This document shows positions 39,432 through 50,792 of a stretch of DNA of 64,000 bases, in pieces. Position numbers and translations under genes: made by a program. The DNA comes from Brachycybe producta. Lineage: Eukaryota > Arthropoda > Diplopoda > Playtdesmida > Andrognathidae. The notes beneath the pieces are model-generated. The model did not search any database and was not told the origin of the DNA. It saw only the letters and a list, made by a program, of their open reading frames with translations. The stretch spans positions 696,001 to 760,000 of the forward strand of contig JAUPFP010000024.1 of the NCBI GenBank assembly GCA_036925085.1. The letters are read 5' to 3'. The first letter of the stretch is position 1. Every line of letters starts with the position of its first letter.

Positions 39432-42400
39432 TGAGGCCACCGACGGTGACAGGCCTCAAGAACACCACCGTCAAATTAAATAAACGTCTGAAACTTGTGT
39501 GTAGGGCCAAAGGAAGACCAATGGCAAAAATCACTTGGTTTAAAGATGGACACCCATTGGTTGAAAACTCAAAAGTTATCGTCAATGTTACCAGGTATAA
39601 ATATAAATTTTGTTTTTGTAGGTAAATTGGAAAGACAAAAGGTGATCTTTTAATTAAAGCATTTTAAGGTGGTTTTAAAGTGTAAATGACACTTTTTTTA
39701 ACACTCTTGATTATATTCTGTTATTCAGAAGAACAAAATGAAGAGAATCATCTTCAATATGTTTTAGAAACTAGAAGATTAGCTCAACCAGATACGGTGA
39801 TTTTTCATGTTGATATTTTTCAAAATAAACTTTTTATAGACAAAATTTTTTTTAAAAAAAAATGTCTGCTTAAAGTTGGATCATTTTCAAACTAACATAA
39901 AAGACCACTACATGAAAATATCCTTAAGTGATATTGAGTTACCCTTCTAGTTTCTAGTCCAAGTTTTTCTTGATTTTTTTATCTTCTGAAAGACTGAATT
40001 AATTAACAGTTTGATAAATTAGCTGTTTATAAAATTATCTTAATGGAAGTTAATTCGATCGGTTTTGCTCAAAATCTGGAATAGTTCCTTTTTTTTTAAA
40101 AAAAAAAAACCCTAAAATAGTTAAAAGATTTTTTGTATATATTATTATATAGTGAAATGACACTGTTTCATTTTTATTATCATCATTCTTCGAAAAAAGA
40201 AACGTTTACGTAGCATAAATATATTGTATTTAGGTTGTTGTTGTTTTTGTTGTCAGATTGTTCAAGTGGCACAAAACATAAAATAAGGTTTTTTTTTGCC
40301 GCTTTTACTACTAAAAAAAAAACAAATGAATTTATTTTTCAAACAAGATTCCTACGTATTTATTTGTATATATAAGACAATGAAATGACTGATATTTTGT
40401 TTTTCCAAATACAAATCTTTTTATTGTGACATTAAGATTTTCTTGTCATCTATTAAGAAGAATGTGTCCTCCTCCTCCTCCTCTCCTAATGTTTGTCTGT
40501 GACAAAAGTAGCATCCAACAAAAACATACAGAAAAAGAATCACAAATCTATTCTTCTTTCTACTTTTCAAATAGATATTACTTTTATCATAAAAGTAATA
40601 ATACTCTCCAATAGAAGAATAGATTTTGCTTCTGAATTTAAAACAAATTTTATACTTTATGAAATTGGTTCTCTTGAAACATAGTGAATAATGACATAAT
40701 CTGATAAACGTTTTATTGGATTACGAGCGTATGTCATTATTCACTATGTTTCAAGAGAACCAATTTCATAAAGTATAAAATTTGCTGCACATTTGAAACT
40801 TAAGGTGATTTTTTTTAGATTCAAGAGAAACTTTGAATGTGTTTTAAAACTATAATGGGTGATAGCACAAGGATGTATTGGCATTTTTATGTTGGTATCT
40901 TTCAAAATAAACGTTTTATATAGAGAAATTAAATAATGTCATCAGCCTGAAGTTAGGTCATTGTTAACCTAACATAAATAGCTTATTTTAAAAGATATCA
41001 ATATGAAAATACTCTTAAGTGATTGAGTTACCTTTCTAGTTTCTAAAACACATTGAAGTTTTTCTTCATTTTGCACCTGAATGGCAGAATAATCAGAGTT
41101 TGATAATATAAAACCACCTTAACAACAACAAATCAAAATGTTAGTTGTTTAAAAAATGAATTAAATTTCTAGGAAAAATTTTGAATATCATCAGAAAACA
41201 ATTACACAATTTAGGGTCTTATTTTAAATGATTGCTAAGTTAAAGCTAATGCGAAACTCATTAACTTTTACATGCACCTTCTATCAAAAGTTCATGAGTT
41301 TAGCATTAGCATTGACTTAGCAATAATTCAAAATTCGACTGTTAAATTTGAGCAACTTTTTAAATTCTTTTTAAAATTGTTTCCAATGCATTTTGTCAAT
41401 CAACTGAAGTTATTTAGTTTCAGAGATAATCTATTTTAAACGATTTTAACTGTGTAACTCTTTATGGTTGTGTTAATGTGTACAAAAAGGATTTGAAAAA
41501 GGGATTTTGCACTAATTTGCAACTTCTGCTCTTTTTTTTTTGTTCTTCTTCTTCTGAAGTTATTTTTCTTCCATCCTAACGCTCTGTCATTTGCTAACTT
41601 TTTTTTTTTGTCTGGGCTACATTTTTATTCTGAAAAGACTCAACCTGAAAACTAAATTTGAAACAACAAATGTAAAAAAGAAAAAAAATACTTGTTGTTT
41701 TGAAGTTTCATATTACCGTCGAAGTCGTCGTCGAGTTCTAACTCTTTGGAGTTTTTCAAATCCACGTTGTGACCTACATAAAAATAAATCCTCCTCCTCC
41801 TTCTCTCCACCAACTTTTTCTTAAGTCTTATTATTTTTTTCTTTCTGAGCATAATTTGTAAAAACATGTAAATATTTACCATAAATTTGTACTTCACAAC
41901 CGTGTAAAAGCTTTTCAAAATGTTTGCATCTAACAAAATATACTGTATGCATAATTTCTTGTTGTCTTTCTAAAAAAAAATTAATGAAAGAAACGTATTT
42001 ATTTTTAAAAGTTCAGAATTATTTATAACAAGTTTATTAATAAAACACAACCAAAATTGATTGGATTAAAAAAAGTTGAGGTCCAACCATATTTGTGGTC
42101 AATTATTAAGGTGATCTTAAAAGTTTAACACCGCCCCCCCTCTCTTGACCTTTGAATGAAGAGAAACTTGAAAGCGTTTTAGAAACTAGAAGAGTAGCAA
42201 GGATTTTCATTTTGATATATTTTAAAATAAGCTTTTTATGTCAGTTTAAAAATGATCAAACTTTTGAGCAGACCGATTGTTATTAATTTTATCCATAAAG
42301 ACAATAAATATGAAAATACTATTAAGTATAATATAATTAGATTTTGCGGTGGTTAATAAAATCTCTTAAAAAATGTGGTTTGTATTTTAATAAGAAACTT

Positions 42401-45400
42401 GTTTTATTAATTATTAAAGTGACGACTAATATTATTGATATTAATTTTAACAATTGTTATTTCACAGGGCAGTTTCTCAAGTAACCATATTAAATACAAG
42501 TGAAGGAGATGGTGGATTGTACGAATGTCGAGCCACCATCAGTGAGACCGGACTCTCGTCGTCTTTAACTGCGACGGTGACGGTGAAGAGACGGGGAAAG
42601 TCTCGTAACAAGTCCAGGACTCATGTCCCGGGTCAAGGTGCTGTGTCACATGAATGACTATAATTATACATAATTTATAATAACCTTAATGTCTAATGTT
42701 TGAGATATATTTTATTTTGCCAGTCACCAGAAGGGCGTCATATAAGACCTTATACTTTTAGTCATAAATTATTGGTGAAGTTTTATATAGATTTTTTTTT
42801 CAGGGTGCAAAAAATGCCCAAATGTGTGAAAGAAAAACATTTTTTGTCAGGGCTCATTAGCGTCTTTAGTTTTCTGCAGATCCGTTTACATTGAGCCGGG
42901 TTTTTTTTTATCCAAATGGCCATATATACAAAAAAAATTGTTTTCATTAGTCTCGTTTCTTTACTTTCAGAAAGTTTATTTTGAACATTTTTAAGTAGTA
43001 ATTATTGTTGACTTTTATAAAAACAAATCAACCAAAAAAATGCTTTCCTTTACGTGTCATTTATTTTTATGTTTTTACGTTAGTTACAAGTAATTTCTAT
43101 TGGTTAGTTTCATTGATGGATGATTCCCACAAAAATTGCACTAAATTTACTCCGAACTAAGATATATAAACATGGAGGTAGCTTAACTAAGAACTCAGCA
43201 TAAAATGGAGCATTCTGTGCCAACAGTGGTGGCGCCACATCTATTTAGAGCTAAATTACTCCTTATTGATCAGCACAATTCAATGATAATGCAAATTAGT
43301 TAATGGCCATGTAAAAGAAATTAAACATTTTATTTACAAAGAAGACCCTTGACGAGAGGCTACACAATTAAAGCTCATTGATTCTCTCTTAACATGGAGT
43401 TGAGCTACCTCCAGACAAGTCTTGAGAGTGATTTTATAGTTTCAACTTGCAAAGAAGATGGAGTTAAGAGTGACACTGATACTTTTTTGTTGTTGCTATA
43501 CTGTATAGTAGTTCTGCAAAATGTTACTACTAGAATCTATTCTTAATCTCACCCCCAGAGTGATTACTGGAATTTTAAGGGTATTTATCTAGTTTTGGCT
43601 TGAGTTGTGACAAGTGGTAATGTTGCATACATGGGGAGGAGGAGGAGGAGGGGATCCGGAACATTGTAAAACTATTTACTACCGTATAAAAAAAGAATAG
43701 ACACCTAGGTAACATTATTTTGGAGATTTTGAGAATCTCAATTGTGTGTTTTGTGACAGTGTTGCCACCAGTTGCACTGTTTCAGTGACAGTTCCAACCA
43801 CATTCCTCAGCATAGTTTAGGCTATCTTTCATTTCTTTAACTGAAATATCCAAATCTTATGAGTGTAGTATGTTACATTTATATAGTATTTTTACTAAAA
43901 AGTATTATTTGTTGTGTCAAACTTCAAAAAAAAATTGTTAAGGCAGCTCAAGGGATGTTTCATTTCTTGTATTTCTTTTTCTTGTTGTTAGTCACTTAGT
44001 CGCCTATTCTTTGGGAAAGAAAAACCCTCCTTCCTCAACCTGGTTTTAAAAATAGGTTCCACACTTGGGTTTTTCTCTCTTTCTCTTTGCTATTAAAAGA
44101 TTTATGGCAGAATGTTTCTCAATTAGCAGTTCTTGTTTTTATGTCCTATAATAAATACCTTTTTTTCTTCTAAAATGATGGAAATTAATTAATCACAATG
44201 CTTTTTTTTTGTTTATGTATATATAGGACAAAACATCGAGAGTCCGTATACAGGGAAACCATGTCCTGTTGATAACTTCTGTCAGAACAACGGAACTTGT
44301 CTATTTTATGAAAGTATTGGGGAGCCAGTATGTAAGTAAGTACCATCTGACAACAAATATGTTAATTGTAGAAAAAAAACGTTGAGTAATTACTTCAATA
44401 TTGCAAAAAACAAACAGAATTATGCATTTTGCAAACAAAGGAGCTGGTTAGAGGCTAGAGTTTTTCTAGAATTGAAATATAGCTGAATTAGAGTTATAGG
44501 TTAGCTCCTAGCCTCTTTGATTGCAAAAAGCATAATTTTATTTTTGCTTTAATAATCATCATTTTTAGATTAATTTCTTGCTGTGTGTTTTGAGTCTCTT
44601 TAATTAATGGTTGCATGGCCTCTCTACTGTAGTGCTGGGATTTATTAATTATTATTGCACATTTGCATGCAGCCTTTTTTATATTTATTAATTTCTTATT
44701 CCCATGATTCATACGAATATTAAATTTTCTTGAGTTTCAATTTTGATTATTACAATGGACTGCATGTTATAATATCAACATTGGATTTATTATAGACTAA
44801 CTCCTTATTGTAATATGTTACATCGTTACTCTTATTATCCAAATGGAAATGATTTAAAAGTTTCTTTTGTTATCTTTTGACGTTTATTTGCTTATTATCT
44901 TTTATTTGTTGCACTCTATTCATATTTTTTTTATGAAAGAAATGGCTTTTTTTATCATTCTAGTTTTTTGTGTGTTGCATGATGAATGTGTTATGACTGT
45001 GAAAGTTTTATTTTTGGAATTAAGATGTTTTAGGAACAGCTACGTTTTAAACCAGCAACAAACACTAAAGAGAAAATTGAAAGTGTATTAGAAAGTAAAA
45101 GGATGATTGAATCACTTTATATAGTGATATGTTTCAAAATAAACTTTTTATAGACAAAAATTAAAAACATATTATCTGCTTGGATCATTTTCAAACTGGG
45201 CATAAAAAGCTTATTTAAAACCATGAAAATATTCGAGAAATATAAATTGATGGTAATTCTAGTGATTGAGCTACCTTTCTAGTTTCTAAAACACAGTCGA
45301 GTTTCTTTTCATTTTACACTTCTGAAAGAATAATCAAGAGTTAAAACCATCTTAAGATTTGATTTTGATTAGAGATGACAGTTTTAAGATTTTCGTGATG

Positions 45401-48400
45401 AAATATTGGTAAAAAAAACTGTAACTACATTAATTATGAACTTAATTGTTAAAATGATTCTGTTAATATTAATTAATCAAATAGAATAATAATTATTCTG
45501 AAATAGATTAAATTTGTAATCTTGTTGTTGAGTTTAGAAATTTCGTTTTATCTACAGTAGTTAAAAAATTGTTTTCCAGCCATTAATAAGATTTGACATT
45601 TACTTTGGATGACACTTTGAGTCAATATTCATTTTCTTCTTAATTTTATTGTTGTTAATCTGTACATAAGTCGTTGAACTCTCTTTACTTTCCATCTTCA
45701 TTGTTATAAGGGGGTTACAATATGACTTATGATGAAAAACATCCTCAGACACACACACAGAAACATCTATATATATTAATAGTAGTCTTTGTCAGCAATA
45801 TTTTTTGTCTTATTTGTTACTTTCTTTGGTGATGGGAAGTGGTTGTAGTCGGTGTCTTTTTTGTCTCTCCATATAATAATATTAATGGGAAAAATGTTTT
45901 ATCACGAAAGACAGAATAAAAAAAAACGTCTTATCTCCCATTGAAATCAAATTGTCTGCTGTAATCTTATATATATTACTGATGTGTCTTGGATTGAGAA
46001 GATTTTTGATTAAGAAAAAGGGGGGCATTGTCACCAAACATGCTGGTGGTGTTAGTGGTGCTTCCACGGTCGCCACAAAACACTAAACTCATTTCTTAAA
46101 AGTTTCTTATTTTTCCCCTTTTTAAAACCCTTCTAGTAAAATGTTTTATGTCACTTCTATTTTATATATGCTTTATGATATCTTTGCATCTTTAATTAAC
46201 TTTGTTTAGTATTAGTTTTATTCTGTTTAGATGTGTCTAAGTAATTGAATTAGAACTAACTAGTTCTGGTGGACACAATTACTAATTAAGCTTTCTGGTT
46301 TGTTGTGGCTTTTGTGAATGGAAAGAAGATATGGTTATGTCATATTTGTTATCGTCATGTCTTTTTTTTTAACTACATTATAATTAATTTATGGTCAATT
46401 ATCTACTAAAACTAAAAGTAGAAGAAGAAAGAAAATATAATTGTTGATTTCGCTTTGTGTAATTGTTGTTGTTTTTTCCGCATTTTTCTTCTTTTCCGCT
46501 TTCTTTATTAATTACTCTTTTTGTGTTTTTGTTGTTTTAGATGTCCTGTAGGTTACGATGGATATCGGTGTAATATAAAAAAACCAGTTGTATCCAACGT
46601 CAGTACGTAAAATTTCACATTCAAATTTTGATACATAAGTATATTTTAATGTCCAACAATATATTTTTTATAAAAATATGATGATGCAACTAATAACATA
46701 TGTTGCTGGTATCTTTTTAATATATATATATTTATTGTTGTTATAATATGCAGTCCATTGAGTCCATCAGTGCAGTTTCCAGAAATATGTATTTTAAGCT
46801 GCGTAACTTTCATAGAATTTAGTTTTTCTTTTCAAATTGTTATATGAACATTTTTTTTAAGTATTTCTAAATATTGGATTTTAAATAATGGATAATCAAT
46901 TGTTGTCTTAGATTGTCCATTATTCAGCAATCAGCATGTGAGATACATTTTAAATTCTGAAGTAATTACAGTGGAAGAAACACTTTTAACACGAAATGGT
47001 AGTGATCGAAATATATTTTTTTGTGTTAAACGAAAGAATTTTGTATTCCCATTATACATTATACTATAAGGGTACCGAACCGAAAATATATTTCGTGTTA
47101 TATATCCTATTTTTTGTTTTATCCGATATCGTGTTAAATGATTTTCATTTTAATTCTATAATTTATTTACATAAAATAAAAGTTCGATTTCACTCAACAC
47201 ATAATTGAGGCAAATTATACATGTAAAAATCCCTTAACCTCAAAACAGCTATAGTTAGGTGTGTTTTTTTTTAATATTTAATATTTGATTTTTTTTGTTT
47301 TGTTTTATGAACTTTTTTATTTTGTACGTTCACTTCAGATGTATGGAAGGATTCATTGGAGGAAGATGTGAGCACAAAAACATTCTCTTTGTATTGGGGG
47401 AAGTAAAACGTACGTATTTATGTATTGCAGCTGAGAGATGTTTTGTAACGTGTGTGTCTCTGTGTGTGTGTAAATTAACTAGTTACTGTTTGTTATAACT
47501 TATAAGTTATAACTTTACTTCGAAGAAAAACCTATCTCTCGTCTAGGAGAATTTCAATAAATTGATTTGTAATCTTAAAATAATAATCTGGAAGTAACCA
47601 CAAGAACGACTATGAACCAGTAACAGAAATTTATAAACAATCTTATTTATGTTTTAAATAAGAACAAAACACATTTTTTTTGTATTTTTGATTTCCTAGT
47701 ACAGAGGTGCCTTTCATGTATTTAAATAAACTATAACTCGTTCAAAAGGTCTTGTCCAGCGGAGCATACATTATGCAAATTCTATTCGGCGGAAACATAA
47801 AACAAGCTAAAGATAATGTGTGCGAAAGTTAGAATTTATATGGATGTCTATGGCATTTTTAACATACGAGCCTTAAGTGGGGCCTAAACTGGTAATTTTT
47901 AAATAATCCTCTGATAGAATGAGGGGCTGTGCCGATCCCAGGCCTCTTGCAACAAGCCCTAACCTAAACTAGCTTAACCTAGTTCACCATCACCCAAAAG
48001 CCATGTAAATTCCAACTTCTGCACGTGATTTTTTACGCTTTATAGTTTTATTTAAATTGGCGAGAGCCCGACTGGCACCGATAACTAGGATTATGTATTT
48101 CTTTTTTATTTTCTCCAAACCATTTTCTTTTGCTTTTTTGCAGAAGTGGATTGGACGTATCAAAAAAGTATTCACACTGTTGTGGTCATTCTTGGGGTCT
48201 TATTATGTTTGACTATTTTGAGTAATGTGGTCTACTTCATCTTCAGGTAGGCATCAATTGGAATTTCATAAGATTGTCTAATTCTAATTGATTGTGAATG
48301 CAAACACTTTCATTTATGTGTGTGTTTTATATACGAGTTATTTTAAATAATAATTTTAACAAACATAAATTAAGAGATTTTTTGTTGTGATTGTGTAACG

Positions 48401-49172
48401 AATTGTACTTTTTACATGTGAGGTGTTTCTACTGTTATGTTCAGAGCCAAAAGGAAAGTGCAGAGGGAAAAGACAAGAAGATTGTCTGGTTTTATTAGGA
48501 AAAACCTCGGCTCCGACGGAGGGACGGGAATCGAGAATGCCGTAGAAATGCAGCATGTCACTTCTAATCGTAGAGTACGATACACATACATATTATATCA
48601 AAATCGATTCGAACTTCATTTCTGGTGTCTTGTATATTATGTGTTTGTTCATGTATAATTTACTAACTAGTGTGTTTAACAATTAAACGTGTTCAGTGTT
48701 TGAGTTTTTCCTTTTCGTTTGTTTTCGATTGCATATTTCGCTGCATGGACTCATTGGACTAGAATATTTTGGTTCTCATTTTTTCGTCTTTTCAAACTCT
48801 TAATCTAAGGTATTTGTCTTTTTTTTTTAATTTTTGTATTTTCAGGCTAAAATTGGTCGCAGAAATAAAGGAGAGGATGCCAACACCGATTTTGATGAAC
48901 GAGGGCAGAATTCGGAACTGTTGGCTACCATTCGTTGTTCCTCTTTTAACGGGATCGGAGAAACTAGTCGTTGTCGTAAAGCTTGTCAGTTTTGCAACAA
49001 TTCAGCGAGTGACTGCGACGAAAAGTTGTCCGATCCCGTATCGAGCGAGCGTTTTTTAAAAAGGGTTCGGCGGCTAGATGGCGTTTCAAGTACTGGTGAT
49101 CTCAACCTGAACTCTTTTGAAGAACAGCTGTTTGGCTTTGTTGCTTCCGGTTTTTCAGTTTCCGTCGGATAA
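39432..49172 (+). CDS. Neuregulin/vein-like EGF-family ligand (Ig + EGF + transmembrane), 5' incomplete
   Basis: Likely an ErbB/EGFR ligand precursor made at the cell surface. Exons: 39432-39594, 42468-42637, 44227-44335, then either 46541-46602 or 47339-47409, then 48144-48246, 48445-48574 and 48846-49172. Every junction is GT..AG and keeps frame, giving 353 or 356 residues from the first visible exon. Residues 1-100 form an I-set/C2 Ig domain (Cys in 'LVCRAKG', Trp in 'ITWFKDG', Cys in 'GGLYECRA'). A basic linker follows ('KRRGKSRNKSR'), then a six-Cys EGF domain (about 122-158, 'FCQNNGTC'). After a short juxtamembrane stretch comes a hydrophobic helix (about 180-202, 'VVVILGVLLCLTILSNVVYF'), a basic stop-transfer ('RAKRKVQREKTRR') and a tail of about 150 residues. 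Ig followed by EGF is the layout of neuregulins and Drosophila vein; the transmembrane helix favours the neuregulin type. A polyadenylation signal AATAAA lies at 49303-49308. Signal peptide and upstream exons were not found. The domain call is firm; orthology is inferred. Confidence 0.85.
39663..40045 (+). mobile_element. Foldback MITE, family FB1, copy 3 (intronic)
   Basis: Starts 'taaggtggttttaaagtgt' and contains 'gttttagaaactagaagatt', 'aaataaactttttatagac', and then the inverted words 'ttaagtgat' and 'cccttctagtttcta'. It lies in the intron that splits the Ig domain of the neuregulin-like gene. The short open frame across it is not a gene. Confidence 0.8.
40645..40783. repeat. Perfect 54-bp inverted repeat with 31-bp spacer
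   Basis: The arm at 40645-40698 (starting 'aaattttatactttatgaaa') is the exact reverse complement of 40730-40783. No mismatch was found over 54 bp, while the other palindromes in this window are clearly diverged. It sits in the intron splitting the Ig domain, just upstream of an FB1 copy, and shares no words with FB1. Confidence 0.9.
40799..41122 (+). mobile_element. Foldback MITE, family FB1, copy 4 (intronic)
   Basis: Begins 'cttaaggtgattttttttag', has 'ggtatctttcaaaataaac' then inverted 'cttattttaaaagatatca', 'cttaagtgattgagttacc' and 'ttctagtttctaaaacaca', and ends 'ataaaaccaccttaa'. Both tips are present, so it is one of the more complete copies. Confidence 0.8.
41212..41340. mobile_element. 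MITE family D, near-complete palindrome (intronic)
   Basis: The whole element folds on itself: 'gattgctaagttaaagctaa' pairs with 'ttagcattgacttagcaat', and 'gcgaaactcattaactttta' with 'aaaagttcatgagtttagc'. The tips are 'tagggtcttatttta' and 'caaaattcgact'. Intronic, non-coding. Confidence 0.7.
42107..42330 (+). mobile_element. Foldback MITE, family FB1, copy 5 (intronic, truncated)
   Basis: The left arm is well preserved ('taaggtgatcttaaaagttt', 'gttttagaaactagaagag', 'aaataagctttttatgtcag'). The right arm stops after 'atatgaaaatactattaagt'. It lies about 140 bp upstream of the second Ig exon. Confidence 0.75.
44418..44537. mobile_element. MITE family B, uninterrupted copy (intronic)
   Basis: Inverted tips 'aattatgcattttgcaaa' and 'ttgcaaaaagcataatt', with inner inverted words 'gaggctagag' and 'ctcctagcctc'. 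About 120 bp, just downstream of the first EGF exon. It is the reference for the interrupted copy at 1824-2480. Confidence 0.7.
45040..45355 (+). mobile_element. Foldback MITE, family FB1, copy 6 (intronic)
   Basis: Has 'gtgtattagaaagtaaaagg', 'caaaataaactttttatag', 'cataaaaagcttatt', 'gtgattgagctacctttct' and 'agtttctaaaacaca', and ends 'gttaaaaccatcttaag'. It lies between the shared EGF exon and the first alternative EGF exon. Confidence 0.75.
46541..46602 (+). other. Alternative EGF exon 1 of the neuregulin-like gene
   Basis: 62-nt exon bounded by 'gttgttttag' and the donor 'gtacgtaa'. Joined to the shared exon ending at 44335 it gives 'KCPVGYDGYRC', which supplies the fifth and sixth EGF cysteines with the usual eight-residue spacing, followed by 'NIKKPVVSNV' before the transmembrane exon. 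It starts in phase 2 and ends in phase 1. It is in frame only when the exon at 47339 is left out. Confidence 0.85.
47339..47409 (+). other. Alternative EGF exon 2 of the neuregulin-like gene
   Basis: 71-nt exon bounded by 'gttcacttcag' and the donor 'gtacgtat'. Joined to the shared exon it gives 'KCMEGFIGGRC', again eight residues between the fifth and sixth cysteines, then 'EHKNILFVLGEVK' and a more hydrophobic juxtamembrane stretch. Its phases and donor hexamer are the same as those of the exon at 46541, as expected of a duplicated, mutually exclusive exon. It is 736 nt downstream of that exon. Confidence 0.85.
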
Positions 49173-49302
49173 GGAGGACACTTCGTTCGTAAAATCGACT
49201 CTTTCCGTTGATACAGTGACCGCAGCTTTTTTAAGTCACAAGATGACTGATTTTTAGCTTTTCTATGACGTCGCATTCATTCGAGAGGAATGCAATTTTT
49301 TG

Positions 49303-49308
49303 AATAAA
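49303..49308 (+). terminator. Candidate polyadenylation signal AATAAA
   Basis: Canonical hexamer about 130 nt after the neuregulin-like stop codon; the first one downstream. Confidence 0.6.
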
Positions 49309-50455
49309 GTTGTTGACTGAAACACTTTTCTAACTTTTTTTAAAGAAAAATTAGAAGATGGGAAGTGACGTAGACCATAGACGATGGATTCTTTTTTTAA
49401 GGAAAAGTCTGACCATGACAGTGTTTGACGTCCGAACACTACACTATGTTTGTTGCATTTACTATGATTTTTGGGGGGTTTTGTGTGGTGAAGATGAATC
49501 AGTGCCAATGAGTGTGTGAAACAAAAATAGGAATTTTTATATATTCCAATTATTTAAAATATAAAATTTGGACAAATATTAATATTCCCACAGCTATTGT
49601 ACATTTATTTAATTATATTTGGTGAGGCAGTCGTTTCTTATAACCTGTCAATAATGTTGTGTTTTCTTTGTAAAAAAAATGAATGATTTGAACTCAGTGA
49701 CTGAAAAATGTTCGACGTAATTTGTACTTTTTATTTTAATTATTATTTGTGGCCCATTTCTCCTCCTTTTCTTTTTGTGTTTATTATTATTATTATTTCA
49801 AACTGTAGTCACCTTATAGAAAAAAAAGTCCCTGTTTGTTTGTTTTTTTGATTGAATTTGTGAAAATTGTGGATATAGTGAAACCAATTTTACCTCAAGG
49901 AAAAAGCCTCTTTAGAAGTGATTTAATTTTTTTTGGGTTCCATTTTTTTGTTGGAATTTATTTTTTATTTTGTAATATGTTGAATTTTTTTTTCTTCAAA
50001 TTTTTTTTTTGGTTTATAGTTGAATGGATTTTACGTTTTACGAGACGTATTATTAAGAGAAACTCATGAAAATGTTAAAGTTTGGTAGGTGTGAAAAAAA
50101 AAACTTTGGAAATTTTTAGTTAAAAAGACACTCGGAAAAAAACATCATAATTAAATAATAATAGATTTATTATTCACTCACTTTGTAGATCGTAATTAAT
50201 GTTTTTTTTTTTTAAAAGAGCACGTCTCTTTCTGCCTATTTTTTTTCTATATTGGGCATTTAAATCCGGGTGTCACTTAACTACTTTTGCTTTGTGTCAC
50301 AAAAAATATTTGAATTTTCAATCAAAAAAAGTAAAAGTAAATATTATTGAAAAACAATTTGTGTGCTTCAAGTAGAATTTAGCTTTAACAATTAAAAGTC
50401 CACTTTGCATCGATTAGAATTTTTAATTTCGATTTTTTGTTTACACAAAAAAAAC

Positions 50456-50792
50456 CTTAAGCTATTTTATGAACGGTTGATTTTTCGAACTCTGGTTATT
50501 GGCCAGCTTCAGAAAAAATTAAGTGTTAAAAACTAGAACGGTAGGCTGAATCATTTATTTTCATGTTGATAATATCTTTTAAAATAAACTTTTTATAGAC
50601 ATAAATTTAAAAATATGTTCCGCTTAAAGTTGAGTTATTTAAGAAAAATGACATAAATACCCTTTAAGCGATTGGAGCTACACTTCTATTTTCTAAACCA
50701 CTTTCTAGCTTTTCTTAATTTTTGCTCTTGAAACATTAGAAATAATCAGAGTTCGAAGAGCGCGTTTACACTTTAAAACCACCTTAAGTTTT
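50456..50792 (+). mobile_element. Foldback MITE, family FB1, copy 7
   Basis: Starts 'cttaagctattttatgaacg' and has 'aaaataaactttttatagac', 'gcgattggagctacacttct' and 'cgaagagcgcgtttacactt', and ends 'taaaaccaccttaag'. Between the neuregulin-like gene and TRMT10A. Confidence 0.8.

Noticed and set aside
39686-39895. Open frame just after the first Ig exon
   Set aside because: Lies wholly within FB1 copy 3.
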